A program made the position numbers and the translations under genes. A stretch of DNA of 49,969 bases, taken from NCBI RefSeq assembly GCF_001427125.1, contig NZ_LMGK01000013.1:1751-51719 (forward strand). Reading direction: 5' to 3'. The notes beneath the pieces are model-generated. The model worked only from the letters and a program-made list of their open reading frames with translations, searched no databases and was not told where the DNA came from. Positions 17,876-27,362 of this stretch are shown here, piece by piece (the first letter of the stretch is position 1; every line of letters begins with the position of its first letter). The stretch comes from Pseudomonas sp. Root562 (GTDB lineage: Bacteria; Pseudomonadota; Gammaproteobacteria; Pseudomonadales; Pseudomonadaceae).

Positions 17876-20188
17876 ATGGACAACAGCCCTAGCACCTACG
17901 TCGAACGTCCTCTGTCAACGCACGTACATCAACAGTACAGCGAAAACCAGGACACCATTGACCTGCTCAAAATCTGGAGGGTGATCTGGCGCGCCAAATG
18001 GAACATCGCCTGGCTCGTCCTGTTCTGCTGTGCGTTGGCCGCCATTGCTGTATCAGCCATTACCCCGCAATACATCGGCAGTACCACCTTGTTGTTCAAC
18101 GATAAAACCCCGCCGCTGATGTCCTTCCAACAGGTCAAGGACTCGGGCAGCAATGCCACCGAGTATTTGCAGACACAACAAGCGCTCCTGCAATCGCGGG
18201 ACCTTGCCGAACGCGCGGTGAAAAAACTCGGCCTGACCACCAACCCGGTCACTGACCCGCGCCAGCAACCGACACCCTGGTTCACCCCGCGCAAATGGCT
18301 GGCGGAGCTTGAGCTTGACCAATGGCTGCCGGGGCTGAGTACCTGGGTACCGATGAAAAAAGTGCCCAGCGAAGAAGACGTCTTTAACCAGGTCACGCAA
18401 AACCTCATGCAGCACACCAGCGTCAAGTTCGTTGGCAAAAGCCAGTTGCTGGAAATCGAGGTCGAACTGCCCGACCCGGTTCTGGCAGCAGCAGCGGCCA
18501 ACGCGCTGGCCCAAGGCTTTACCGACAGCCAACTGGACACCAGCGAGAAGTCATCGCAGGCCACTACTGCCTGGATGAACACTCGACTGATCAAGCTGCG
18601 CGACAACCTGCGTGTCGCCGAGAAAAAGCTCCAGGGCTACCGCGAAGAGCAAGGGCTGGTTGACGTCGGCGGTGTCGCCACCATCAGCGCCAATGAACTG
18701 GAGATGACCGGTAATCGCATGGTCGACGCCCGTCGCAACCGTGCAGAAGCCGAGAGTGAATACCGTCAGGCGAAGGCCCTGAGCAACGGCGATCTGAGCC
18801 GTCTGTCCAGCGTGCCGGCAGTCTTGAGCAACCCGCTGGTCCAGCAATTCCAGGCGGATCGCGCCAAAGCCCAGGCCAAGGTCGATGAGTTGGCGGGACG
18901 CTACGGGCCCAAACACCCGAGCCTGATCTCCGCGCAGTCCGAATTGCGCGCGGCCACCACCAGCCTGCAATTGCAGGTGCAGCAGGTAGTCGCCGGCATC
19001 GAACGGCAATACCAGCTCGCCACGGCCAGCGAAGCCTCGCTGCGCCAGTCCTTCAACAGCAACAAGGCGCAGATCCAGGACATCGCTCGCAAAGAGTTCC
19101 AGTTGCGCGAGTTCCAGCGTGAAGTCGACAGTACCCGCGCGCTGTATGAAACCTTCGTCACCCGCTTGAAGGAGACCGCAGCCACCGCCGATATGGACTC
19201 CACCAAAGTGCGCATCGTCGACCCGGCCATTGTCCCTGTCGAAGCGAGCAAGCCGCGTAAAACGTTGATCGTGGGGATCGTCGGATTGGTTGCGACGTTG
19301 GTCGGCATGGCGCTGGCGCTGCTCATGGACAAACTGAGCAACACCTTCAAGACTGACGAGACGATTGAAAGCACGCTGAACATTCCGCTGCTCAGCGTCG
19401 TGCCGCTGGTCATGAAGAAAAGCCGTCGGCAACTGGCGCGGTTGTTCGAAGACAATGAGAACCCGCGTTTTTCCGAGACCATTCGCAACTTGCGCACCTG
19501 GCTGATGTTGCAAAGCAGCGACATGCCCTCGCAGGTGGTACTGGTCACGTCGACGGTTGCCGGTGAAGGCAAAAGCACCATTGCCAACAACCTGGCCAGC
19601 TCGCTCACTCCACTGGAGCGCGTGCTGCTGATCGATGCCGACATGCGTCAGCCCACCCTGTCGCTGAACTTTGACTTTCCGCCCGACAGTCCGGGACTGG
19701 CCAATGTGATTGCAGGCACTGCAAGGCTCGAGGATTGCATCGTTTCGGTGGGCAACCTGGACATGCTGCCGGCCGGGATGGTCATGCCGCCTTCGGTGGA
19801 TCTGTTCGCCGCACCGCGGTTGCCGTCCCCTGCCGATTCGCTTAACGCGTCACGCCAGCCTCCGCCGCAGGATCTGCTCAGTTCACCGCGCATGGCGCGG
19901 ATGCTGGAGGCGCTGAAGTCGCGTTACCGCCACATCATCATCGATTCACCGCCTGCGGACATGATCAGCGACGCGCTGTTGCTGGCCAAGCATTCGGACG
20001 CTGTGATCTATGTGGTCAAGGCCGACAGCACGCCGATCAGCCAAGTGCAGAAAGGCATTGCCATGTTGCAACAAAGCCATGTGCCGGTATTTGGCGCTGT
20101 GCTCAATCAGGTAGACCTGCGCAAGGCGCGCAAATACGGCTACCACCATTCCAAGTCGTTTTATAACTACGACTTCGCACCCCGGTAA
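17876..20188 (+). CDS. Wzc-type polysaccharide co-polymerase and tyrosine autokinase
   Basis: A 770-residue inner-membrane protein. The first membrane helix is at about 44-62 and is followed by a large Wzz-type periplasmic domain with coiled coil. The second helix is at about 464-486 (TLIVGIVGLVATLVGMALAL). The cytoplasmic BY-kinase domain has Walker A AGEGKSTIAN, Walker A' VLLIDADMRQP and Walker B HIIIDSPPAD. The C-terminus has a short tyrosine cluster (KYGYHHSKSFYNYDF), the autophosphorylation tail. It controls chain length and export with Wzy and the export protein. No cognate low-molecular-weight tyrosine phosphatase gene is present in the cluster. A proline-rich insert lies between Walker A' and B. 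Confidence 0.94.
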   Translation: MDNSPSTYVERPLSTHVHQQYSENQDTIDLLKIWRVIWRAKWNIAWLVLFCCALAAIAVSAITPQYIGSTTLLFNDKTPPLMSFQQVKDSGSNATEYLQTQQALLQSRDLAERAVKKLGLTTNPVTDPRQQPTPWFTPRKWLAELELDQWLPGLSTWVPMKKVPSEEDVFNQVTQNLMQHTSVKFVGKSQLLEIEVELPDPVLAAAAANALAQGFTDSQLDTSEKSSQATTAWMNTRLIKLRDNLRVAEKKLQGYREEQGLVDVGGVATISANELEMTGNRMVDARRNRAEAESEYRQAKALSNGDLSRLSSVPAVLSNPLVQQFQADRAKAQAKVDELAGRYGPKHPSLISAQSELRAATTSLQLQVQQVVAGIERQYQLATASEASLRQSFNSNKAQIQDIARKEFQLREFQREVDSTRALYETFVTRLKETAATADMDSTKVRIVDPAIVPVEASKPRKTLIVGIVGLVATLVGMALALLMDKLSNTFKTDETIESTLNIPLLSVVPLVMKKSRRQLARLFEDNENPRFSETIRNLRTWLMLQSSDMPSQVVLVTSTVAGEGKSTIANNLASSLTPLERVLLIDADMRQPTLSLNFDFPPDSPGLANVIAGTARLEDCIVSVGNLDMLPAGMVMPPSVDLFAAPRLPSPADSLNASRQPPPQDLLSSPRMARMLEALKSRYRHIIIDSPPADMISDALLLAKHSDAVIYVVKADSTPISQVQKGIAMLQQSHVPVFGAVLNQVDLRKARKYGYHHSKSFYNYDFAPR

Positions 20189-20341
20189 CGCCCGGCCTGC
20201 CGGTCTGTCACTGCGCTGTTAACTGCCAACACAACACAACACTTCGCTTCACCTCTGCCGAGCTACGGAAAAGCCTGCGGGAGCCACGCCGTGTCCGCTC
20301 CTAAAGCGCTGACGCATTCATTTTGCCTTGAGGTCAAGCCC

Positions 20342-21733
20342 ATGACTCCGCTCTATACCGCTCAAATGGCACACCGCCGAGGCCTGACGTTCTGGGGCCA
20401 GTGGTTTTGCGCAATGACGCTGGTGGTCGCGCTGTTAATGCTGCTCGTGTACTGGCGCGTCGGCAGCCTCACCAGCCCTTACCGTATCCTGATGATCCTG
20501 ACTGTGCTCGGTTCAGTGCCGATCTACAGCATGATGCAGGTTTATCACAAGCGTCATGGCCTGGTGGTCGGGCTCGGCCGTCTACTGGCCGGCTGGCTGA
20601 TCCTGCTGGCAGTGCTGGCGAGCATTGCCTTCATCACCCAGACCAGTGCGACGTACTCTCGCCAGGTCATCATGGTCTGGGCAGTGCTGGGCTTTGTGGT
20701 CCAGGCCGCGAGTTTTCTGCCGCTGCACTCCTTCGCCCGGCTGCATTCGCGGATGATCTGCAGGGAGCGTCGCTCGGTGATCATCGGCACCTGCCCGACC
20801 GCTCACGAACTGGCGAAAAAACTCTCGCGACCGAACCGCGCGCTGGTCCTGGGCTTCATCTCCGCCGCCGATGACAGTGGCCCGGCACCGAGCATTTTGC
20901 CGTTGCTGGGACATGTCGACTCGATCCGCGAAATCATCACGCGCCTGGACGTGCGTCGCGTCTACATCGTCCTGACAATGGCGCACGCAGCCACCATCGA
21001 AGCGCTGTACATCGATCTGCTGGACATGAACGTCGATGTGGTGTGGATCCCGGACTTCGGCAGCATGGTGCTGCTCAACCATTCGATCTCCGAAATAGAG
21101 CGAATGCCGGCCATCTATCTCAACGAGAGCCTGATCAGCTCGCATCCCGCCAGCCTGTTTTGCAAGGATCTGTTCGAGCGCAGCCTGGCGGCCATGGCCA
21201 TTATTGTCCTTGGCCCGTTGCTGTTGGGGGTGGCGATTGCCGTCAAGCTGACCTCCCCCGGGCCCGTGCTGTTCAAGCAAAATCGCCACGGCTGCAACGG
21301 CGAAGTGATCAAAGTCTGGAAGTTTCGCTCGATGCGCCTCCACGACGACAGCGACGTGCGCCAGGCCACCCGGGACGATGATCGCGTCACCCCGCTCGGA
21401 CGCTTCCTGCGTCGCAGCTCCATCGACGAATTGCCCCAGCTGTTCAACGTGCTGTTCGGTCAGATGGCCTTGGTCGGGCCGCGCCCGCACGCCGTGACCC
21501 ACAACATTTACTACACCGGCAAAGTGCGCGCCTACATGGCCCGTCATCGCCTCAAGCCTGGCATTACCGGGCTGGCCCAGATCACCGGGCATCGGGGCGA
21601 AACCGAAACCGTGGAAAAGATGCAGCTGCGCGTCGCCCAGGACCTCAACTACATCAACCAATGGTCGCTGTGGCTGGACATCAAGATCCTCATCAAAACC
21701 CCCTTCACGCTGTTCTCCAAAAACATCTACTGA
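20342..21733 (+). CDS. Initiating sugar-phosphate transferase (polyprenyl-phosphate, WcaJ type)
   Basis: About 463 residues, with four to five N-terminal membrane helices, a nucleotide-binding-like middle domain and a C-terminal bacterial sugar transferase domain. The last shows KDLFERSLA, LTSPGPVLFKQNRHG, WKFRSMR, the catalytic SSIDELPQLFNVL, LVGPRPHA and LKPGITGLAQITGHRGE. Such enzymes load the first hexose-1-phosphate (often glucose or galactose) onto undecaprenyl phosphate. Start 20342 is preferred (TTGAGGTCAAGCCC upstream); the frame also opens with a GTG at 20291. The preceding 150 bp show no clear promoter. Confidence 0.93.
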   Translation: MTPLYTAQMAHRRGLTFWGQWFCAMTLVVALLMLLVYWRVGSLTSPYRILMILTVLGSVPIYSMMQVYHKRHGLVVGLGRLLAGWLILLAVLASIAFITQTSATYSRQVIMVWAVLGFVVQAASFLPLHSFARLHSRMICRERRSVIIGTCPTAHELAKKLSRPNRALVLGFISAADDSGPAPSILPLLGHVDSIREIITRLDVRRVYIVLTMAHAATIEALYIDLLDMNVDVVWIPDFGSMVLLNHSISEIERMPAIYLNESLISSHPASLFCKDLFERSLAAMAIIVLGPLLLGVAIAVKLTSPGPVLFKQNRHGCNGEVIKVWKFRSMRLHDDSDVRQATRDDDRVTPLGRFLRRSSIDELPQLFNVLFGQMALVGPRPHAVTHNIYYTGKVRAYMARHRLKPGITGLAQITGHRGETETVEKMQLRVAQDLNYINQWSLWLDIKILIKTPFTLFSKNIY

Positions 21734-21781
21734 CGCCCTGCCCCATCGTGAACCTGCGTCACGACGCCCCGAGGTTAGATC

Positions 21782-23122
21782 ATGAATGTGAGCGTATTCG
21801 GTATTGGTTATGTGGGCCTGGTACAAGGCGCCGCGCTGGCGGAAGTCGGCCATAACGTCCTCTGCGTAGACGTCGACAGCGCCAAGGTCGACGCGCTGAA
21901 GGACGGCACGCTGCCGCTCTATGAGCCGGGTTTGAAAAGCCTGGTCCGTGATAATCACCAAAGTGGTCGGCTGCAATTCGGCACTGACCTTGCCAGTGCG
22001 GTGCACCATGGTGATGTGCTGTTGATCGCGGTCGGGACGCCGCCTGATGAAGATGGTTCAGCGGACCTCAAATACGTGCTGGACGTTGCGCAAACCATCG
22101 CGCTGAACATGGACCGCCATCACATCATCGTCGACAAATCCACCGTCCCGGTCGGCACTGGCGACCGGGTGCGCGAACGCATCGAGCAGGTGCTGGCCGA
22201 CCACGATCGCAGCCATCTGACCTTCGATGTCGTCTCCAATCCCGAGTTTCTGAAGGAAGGTTGCGCGGTGGAGGACTGCATGCGCCCGGACCGCATCATC
22301 ATCGGCACCGACAGCCCACACGCCGAAGCGGTCATGCGCGAACTGTACGAACCGTTCAATCGCAACCGCGAAAAGATCATCGTCATGGACATGCGCAGCG
22401 CCGAACTGACCAAGTACGCGGCCAACTGCATGCTGGCGACCAAGATCAGTTTCATGAACGAAATGGCCTGCCTCGCCGAAAAACTCGGCGCCGATATCGA
22501 GATGGTCCGGCACGGAATCGGGTCCGATCCGCGCATCGGTTATCAGTTCATCTATCCGGGCCTGGGCTATGGCGGGTCGTGTTTCCCCAAGGATGTGCAG
22601 GCGCTGATACACGCCGCCACCAGCGTCGATATCGACGCCCGGGTGCTCAAGGCCGTGGAGTCTCGCAACCATGAGCAGAAAGCCAGCCTGTTCAAGAGGG
22701 TTTTCGATCATTTCGAGGGTGCCTTGCGCGGCAAGACCTTCGCCCTTTGGGGCCTGAGTTTCAAACCCAACACCGACGACATGCGCGAAGCCCCCAGCCG
22801 GGTGTTGATGGAGGCCTTGTGGCACGCCGGCGCCAGCGTCCAGGCGTTCGACCCCAAGGCCATGGAAGAGGCCCAGCGCATTTATGGCTCGCGCGATGAC
22901 CTGACACTGGCGGGCACCAAGGAAGCAGCGCTGAAAAATGCCGATGCACTGATCATCGTCACCGAGTGGCAATCGTTCCGGGCACCGGACTTCGATTTGC
23001 TGATCCGCCAGCTCAAGCAACCGCTGATTTTCGACGGACGCAACCTGTTCGATCCGCAGCGTTTGAGCAAGCGCGGCATTACCTACGTCTCCGTGGGCCG
23101 GCAAACCCGGCCGGTCAACTGA
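21782..23122 (+). CDS. UDP-glucose 6-dehydrogenase
   Basis: A 446-residue NAD-dependent nucleotide-sugar dehydrogenase converting UDP-glucose to UDP-glucuronate. It has an N-terminal Rossmann loop (FGIGYVGLVQG, 6-16), KSTVPVGTGDR, SNPEFLKEGCAVED, and the catalytic-cysteine motif GYGGSCFPKDVQ (Cys267). The C-terminal domain begins near LWGLSFKPNTDDMREAPS. UDP-glucose rather than GDP-mannose is the more likely substrate, because glucuronate epimerase and GalE genes accompany it. It starts 49 bp after the sugar transferase gene in the same operon. Confidence 0.92.
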   Translation: MNVSVFGIGYVGLVQGAALAEVGHNVLCVDVDSAKVDALKDGTLPLYEPGLKSLVRDNHQSGRLQFGTDLASAVHHGDVLLIAVGTPPDEDGSADLKYVLDVAQTIALNMDRHHIIVDKSTVPVGTGDRVRERIEQVLADHDRSHLTFDVVSNPEFLKEGCAVEDCMRPDRIIIGTDSPHAEAVMRELYEPFNRNREKIIVMDMRSAELTKYAANCMLATKISFMNEMACLAEKLGADIEMVRHGIGSDPRIGYQFIYPGLGYGGSCFPKDVQALIHAATSVDIDARVLKAVESRNHEQKASLFKRVFDHFEGALRGKTFALWGLSFKPNTDDMREAPSRVLMEALWHAGASVQAFDPKAMEEAQRIYGSRDDLTLAGTKEAALKNADALIIVTEWQSFRAPDFDLLIRQLKQPLIFDGRNLFDPQRLSKRGITYVSVGRQTRPVN

Positions 23123-23135
23123 CAGGAGTCGCGCC

Positions 23136-23840
23136 ATGATCAAGCTGCAGATAGTCCGGCGTTTTTCTCCCAGGTTACTGGACGCCAACCAGGCGTATTC
23201 CTTCATCAACTTTGCATCCATCAGCAGTTTTTTCGAGCAGACACCAAGCACCGTCGCCTATTTTTGCGACGGCATGCTGATGTCGCTGTTCATGTCCCGG
23301 GTGACCGGCCGTGCAATCGGCCGGGTCAGCTTTGACTTCACCTCGATTGCCGACGCGGTACTGGGCAGTGCCGAGCAACAGGGCAAGCGCGTGTATTTCG
23401 TCGGTGCCCGGCAGGTTGAACTGGATCTGTTCATCGACAAGATCAGGACGCTCTATCCGCGACTGACCATCGCCGGTTATCACAACGGCTATTTCGATGC
23501 GTCCCAGGCTGTGGACATTCAGTCCGACATCTGCCGCAGCGAAGCGGACATTCTGATCGTCGGCCTGGGTGCCGGGCTGCAAGAGCGGTTTGAACAGGAT
23601 GCGCTGCGTGCAGGCTTTCGCGGTGTCGCCTTTACCTGTGGCGGGTTCATTCGCCAGGAAGCCATGGCCACCCGGTATTACTACCCCGCCATGATCGACC
23701 AACTGCATCTGCGCGCGTTCTACCGGATGTACCGCGAACCCCATACGATCAAACGCTACCTGATCGACTACCCGAGCAATTTTTTACACCTGTTGACCCT
23801 GCTCGTTCGGCGCAAAGTCGCCATCAGCGTGGGGGAATGA
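23136..23840 (+). CDS. WecB/TagA/CpsF-family glycosyltransferase (GT26)
   Basis: A 234-residue protein with the GT26 layout: NFASISSFFE near the N-terminus, the DG motif with the likely catalytic aspartate (YFCDGMLM, Asp45), KRVYFVGA (84-91), YHNGYFD, and IVGLGAGLQERF (141-152). In most relatives the last motif reads GxPxQE with proline and lysine; here they are glycine and leucine, though the glutamate remains. The family transfers ManNAc-type or hexuronic sugars to lipid-linked precursors. The C-terminal 40 residues are basic and hydrophobic, consistent with membrane association. Three bases separate it from the next gene. Confidence 0.85.
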   Translation: MIKLQIVRRFSPRLLDANQAYSFINFASISSFFEQTPSTVAYFCDGMLMSLFMSRVTGRAIGRVSFDFTSIADAVLGSAEQQGKRVYFVGARQVELDLFIDKIRTLYPRLTIAGYHNGYFDASQAVDIQSDICRSEADILIVGLGAGLQERFEQDALRAGFRGVAFTCGGFIRQEAMATRYYYPAMIDQLHLRAFYRMYREPHTIKRYLIDYPSNFLHLLTLLVRRKVAISVGE

Positions 23841-23843
23841 CCG

Positions 23844-24926
23844 ATGCATATTCTGTTCATTCTCAAGGATTTCAGAGCGGGCGGCGGTATCGAGCGCGTC
23901 CAGCAACGCTTGTCCGAGCAGTTTCTCAAGGACGGCAACCGCGTGAGTTTTTTCGTCATGAACGGTGATACGCCGGACAGCGCGGGTGCGCAAACGCTCA
24001 ACGGCGCTGGCGGCAACGGCATCGTCGGCCTGTTCAAGTCCATCGTGCTGTTGCGCCGGCTGATTCGCCGCGAGGGCATCACTCACCTCATTTCGGCCAA
24101 GGAGCAAGCCAACCTCTGCACCTGGTTCGCCACCCTCGGCCTTCCCTGCAAAGTCATCTATAGCCGCCACGCGGCACTCGATTGCACTGAACAGAAAACC
24201 GGCCCCTCCAGCCTGCGTCTGCTCTACGCGCTGTACCTCTGCGGCAGCGGCAAGGTGGTCACGGTTTCCACGGCCCTGCGCCAGTCCCTCATCGATCTGA
24301 TGCCCTGGGGTCGGCAACGCATCCGTTATTGCCCAAACGCCGTAGTTACCGACCAACTGTTGCGAGCCTCACGGGCGCCGCTGCCCGTCGGGTTACCCGG
24401 CGACTATTGGTTGAGCGTGGGTCGCCTGGTGGAACCCAAAGGCTTTGATCTGTTGCTCGATGCCTATGCCCTGGCGCTGCGCAGTGAAGCCCTGCCGGAT
24501 CTGGTGATCGCCGGTGACGGTCCCCTGCTCGATGCGCTGACCACCCAGGCCAGCCGATTGGGCATCGCACATCGGGTGCATTTCAGCGGATTCCTGAGCA
24601 ACCCCTATCCCCTGCTCAGGCACGCCCGGCTGTTCATTCTGAGCTCGGTACAGGAAGGCATGCCGACTGTGCTGATTGAAGCACTGGCGTTGGGTACGCC
24701 TGTATTGGCATGTGATTGCGAAACCGGGCCCAGGGAACTGCTGGACAACGGCCGGCTGGGTCAATTGGTCAATGCCAACGACGTACCCGCCCTGGCGAAG
24801 GGAATGCTCAACAGCCTGGTTTCACCGACTGGCGTTGCGCCAAGCGCAAAAATGCTCGCCGACGCCATTCAACCGTACACCAGCCAGTACGCCGCGAAAA
24901 CGTACTACCAGGTATGGAACCAATGA
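23844..24926 (+). CDS. Glycosyltransferase family 4
   Basis: A 360-residue GT-B fold enzyme. The N-terminal loop is FRAGGGIERVQQRLSEQF, the acceptor half contains YSRHAALD, and the C-terminal half has WLSVGRLVEPKGFDLLLDA and the nucleotide-sugar motif SSVQEGMPTVLIEALALGTP (E-x7-E). It adds a sugar to the growing lipid-linked repeat on the cytoplasmic face of the inner membrane. Donor and linkage cannot be read from sequence. It overlaps the next gene by four bases (ATGA), so the two transferases are translationally coupled. Confidence 0.92.
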   Translation: MHILFILKDFRAGGGIERVQQRLSEQFLKDGNRVSFFVMNGDTPDSAGAQTLNGAGGNGIVGLFKSIVLLRRLIRREGITHLISAKEQANLCTWFATLGLPCKVIYSRHAALDCTEQKTGPSSLRLLYALYLCGSGKVVTVSTALRQSLIDLMPWGRQRIRYCPNAVVTDQLLRASRAPLPVGLPGDYWLSVGRLVEPKGFDLLLDAYALALRSEALPDLVIAGDGPLLDALTTQASRLGIAHRVHFSGFLSNPYPLLRHARLFILSSVQEGMPTVLIEALALGTPVLACDCETGPRELLDNGRLGQLVNANDVPALAKGMLNSLVSPTGVAPSAKMLADAIQPYTSQYAAKTYYQVWNQ

Positions 24927-26035
24927 AAAAATTGCTGATTATCCTGCACGACCTCAGCGCTGGCGGGGCGGAAAAAATGATGGCGCGCCTGGCCAGTGCA
25001 CTGGTGGACGCCGGCAATGACGTGACCTTGCTGATGCTCACCGGTGGCGGCCTGCATGCGGCGCACCTCGACCCGCGAGTAAAGAAAGTCGAATTGCGAA
25101 GCCCACGCACTGCTCGTGCAGTGCCGGCGCTCGCGCGGTTTCTGCGGGCCAATCGCTTCGACGCGCAACTGGCGGCCCTGACTCACGTCAACGTGGTGGC
25201 CATCCTCGCCGCATTGCTGTCGGGGACTTTGACACGGCTGCATGTCAGCGAGCGCAACGCGTTTTCCCATGACAAACACGTCAACCCCGACTTCATGGTG
25301 CGGCTGGCATACCTGGTGGCACCGTTGTTGTACCGGCTGATTCCCAACCCGGTGATCTGCGTCTCGCGAGGTGTCGCCCAGGATCTGGTCAACACCACCA
25401 TTGCGCGCCGCCAGGACGTGACCATTGCCGACAACCCGGTCCTTGACGACGACTTTCGCAACAAGCGGCCGGCGCGGCCAAGCCACCGTTGGCTCCAGGA
25501 CAAGCCCGGGCCGGTGATTGTCGCCGTAGGGCGCCTGGCGCCGCAAAAAGGCTTCGACACCTTGATCAACGCGTTCGCCTCGTTGCCGGACGCCAACACT
25601 CGCCTGATCATTTTTGGTGAGGGCGCACTCAGGGACTCGTTGCAAGACCTGGCCCGAACACTGGGCGTGGCGGATCGAGTCGATCTGCCGGGCTATGCCA
25701 GTGATCCCATGGCAGAAGTGGCCGCCGCCGACTGCTTTGTGCTGTCGTCGCGTTTCGAGGGCAGTCCCAACGCGCTGGTCGAGGCCTTGTCCACCGGCAC
25801 ACCGGTGGTGTCGACCCGCTGTCCCCACGGCCCGCAAGACATTCTTATCGGTGGCCTCGTCGCGCCACTGGTGGCGGTCGACGACCCGCTCGCCCTGGCG
25901 CAAGCGATCACCCTGCAACTCTCGACACCGCGAGATCTACAGCGCCAGTCCCGCATCGATGCCGCTGCGCGCTTCATGAACGGCTGCGCGGTAGAAACCT
26001 ACCTCGCCGCGTTACTGCGGAGACCATCGCCATGA
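24923..26035 (+). CDS. Glycosyltransferase family 4
   Basis: A 370-residue GT-B enzyme. The N-terminal motif is LHDLSAGGAEKMMARLA, the linker has RLHVSERNAFSHD, and the donor half shows VIVAVGRLAPQKGFDTLINAF and SSRFEGSPNALVEALSTGTP. This resembles transferases that follow the priming hexose in polysaccharide repeats, such as GT4 galactosyl- or N-acetylgalactosaminyl-transferases, but specificity is not claimed. The start at 24923 overlaps the previous stop (ATGA); an ATG at 24914 is an alternative. The end overlaps the Wzy gene start by four bases. Confidence 0.92.
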   Translation: MKKLLIILHDLSAGGAEKMMARLASALVDAGNDVTLLMLTGGGLHAAHLDPRVKKVELRSPRTARAVPALARFLRANRFDAQLAALTHVNVVAILAALLSGTLTRLHVSERNAFSHDKHVNPDFMVRLAYLVAPLLYRLIPNPVICVSRGVAQDLVNTTIARRQDVTIADNPVLDDDFRNKRPARPSHRWLQDKPGPVIVAVGRLAPQKGFDTLINAFASLPDANTRLIIFGEGALRDSLQDLARTLGVADRVDLPGYASDPMAEVAAADCFVLSSRFEGSPNALVEALSTGTPVVSTRCPHGPQDILIGGLVAPLVAVDDPLALAQAITLQLSTPRDLQRQSRIDAAARFMNGCAVETYLAALLRRPSP

Positions 26036-27345
26036 GTACCCTGGAGATCAGATATTCCACGCTACGCGATGCCTTCACCCTGTTCGGTGTGCTGTTTTAC
26101 ATCCAGGTGATCACGTTTGTTCTCAGCCTGGGTGGCGCAGCCAGTTTCGGTGATATCAGCAAAGACCTCGAAGGCAACGTCGCCAACCAGATCTGCGGCC
26201 TCATCACACTGTTGGTGCCGTTGTATTTCTTCATCCGCAACAAGGTGTTCCTGAGCAAAACCTTTTACCGCAGCAACTTCTTTCTGCTGGTGTTCATATT
26301 CTGTGTCATTGCCTCGATCAGTTGGTCCAGCGACCCGATGCTGAGTTTCAAGCGCTGTATCGCGCTGCTCAGCGTGGTGTTCTTTGCCGGTTTCATTGCC
26401 TATAACTACCCGCTTGAAAAAATCAATTTCATGCTGGGCTGTGCCATCGGCGTGGCGGCGTTTATCGGTTTGATACTCGCCGTGATCATGCCTGACGTCG
26501 CGTTCCTGTCCGGCGGCATCCGTGACGGTGCATTCAAGGGGATTTTCGCCGAAAAGAACGCCGGGGCGCGGCTCAACGCAATCGCCATCCTGTTGTTGCT
26601 GCCGATGATCCGCCAACGCAATCGCTGGGCACTCTTCTGTGCGTTTTTTTCACTGGTCGCCATCCTGCTCGCCCAATCGGCAACGGGCGTGGCACTGATC
26701 CTTTCCGGGACGCTGAGCTACTGGTATTTCCTCACCCTGATCCGGCTGCACATCAACCGCTCGCAGTGGCTGTTCTTCTTTTGCACGCTGGCGTTCCTGC
26801 TGGTGTGCCTGTTTCTGTACAACAACCTTTCGTGGCTGCTGGAGTTAGCCGGTCGTGACCCGTCACTCACTGACCGCACGTTGATCTGGGAGCTGCTCGC
26901 GCCGTTTGTCGATGACCAATGGCTCAAGGGATACGGCTTCGGCGCCTTCTGGGCCAGCCCCGACGCCGATGGTTTCATCCGTCGCTGGGGTTACATCGGC
27001 AACGCCCATAGCGGCTACATGGAAACCCTGCTCAACGGCGGCGCTATTCAGTTGACTGCGCTGGCGTTGCTGCTGGGCGAAGCCCTGTTTAAACAGTACC
27101 GCGCCGTAACGGCGAACCAGGCTGCCAGGTTTCGCGCCAGCGCCCTGGTGATCATCGGCTTGTTCATCGTCACCAACTATGTGGCCTACGTGATACCCAA
27201 TTACCGCTCTGCCGAGTTTTTGGTGTTCTGCACGTTGGCCCTGTCCTTCCGGCAACACCACGTCACATACCCCGAATTATCACCGACAACCCTGGGCCAG
27301 CATTCGACTGGTCGGGGATTCCCGCGCGATTCAGCCAAGGCGTAA
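26032..27345 (+). CDS. Wzy-like O-antigen/polysaccharide polymerase
   Basis: A 437-residue protein with about ten to eleven hydrophobic helices, a large periplasmic loop in the C-terminal half (DPSLTDRTLIWELLAPFVDD, then GNAHSGYMETLLNGG), and a soluble tail. The LTDRTLIWE..GYGFGAFW..NAHSGYME pattern is the Wzy_C/O-antigen-ligase signature. In a Wzx/Wzy locus this is the polymerase linking flipped repeat units in the periplasm; a ligase role is less likely. ATGA overlap with the previous gene. Confidence 0.88.
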   Translation: MSTLEIRYSTLRDAFTLFGVLFYIQVITFVLSLGGAASFGDISKDLEGNVANQICGLITLLVPLYFFIRNKVFLSKTFYRSNFFLLVFIFCVIASISWSSDPMLSFKRCIALLSVVFFAGFIAYNYPLEKINFMLGCAIGVAAFIGLILAVIMPDVAFLSGGIRDGAFKGIFAEKNAGARLNAIAILLLLPMIRQRNRWALFCAFFSLVAILLAQSATGVALILSGTLSYWYFLTLIRLHINRSQWLFFFCTLAFLLVCLFLYNNLSWLLELAGRDPSLTDRTLIWELLAPFVDDQWLKGYGFGAFWASPDADGFIRRWGYIGNAHSGYMETLLNGGAIQLTALALLLGEALFKQYRAVTANQAARFRASALVIIGLFIVTNYVAYVIPNYRSAEFLVFCTLALSFRQHHVTYPELSPTTLGQHSTGRGFPRDSAKA

Positions 27346-27362
27346 CAAAAGGAGAATCACCC

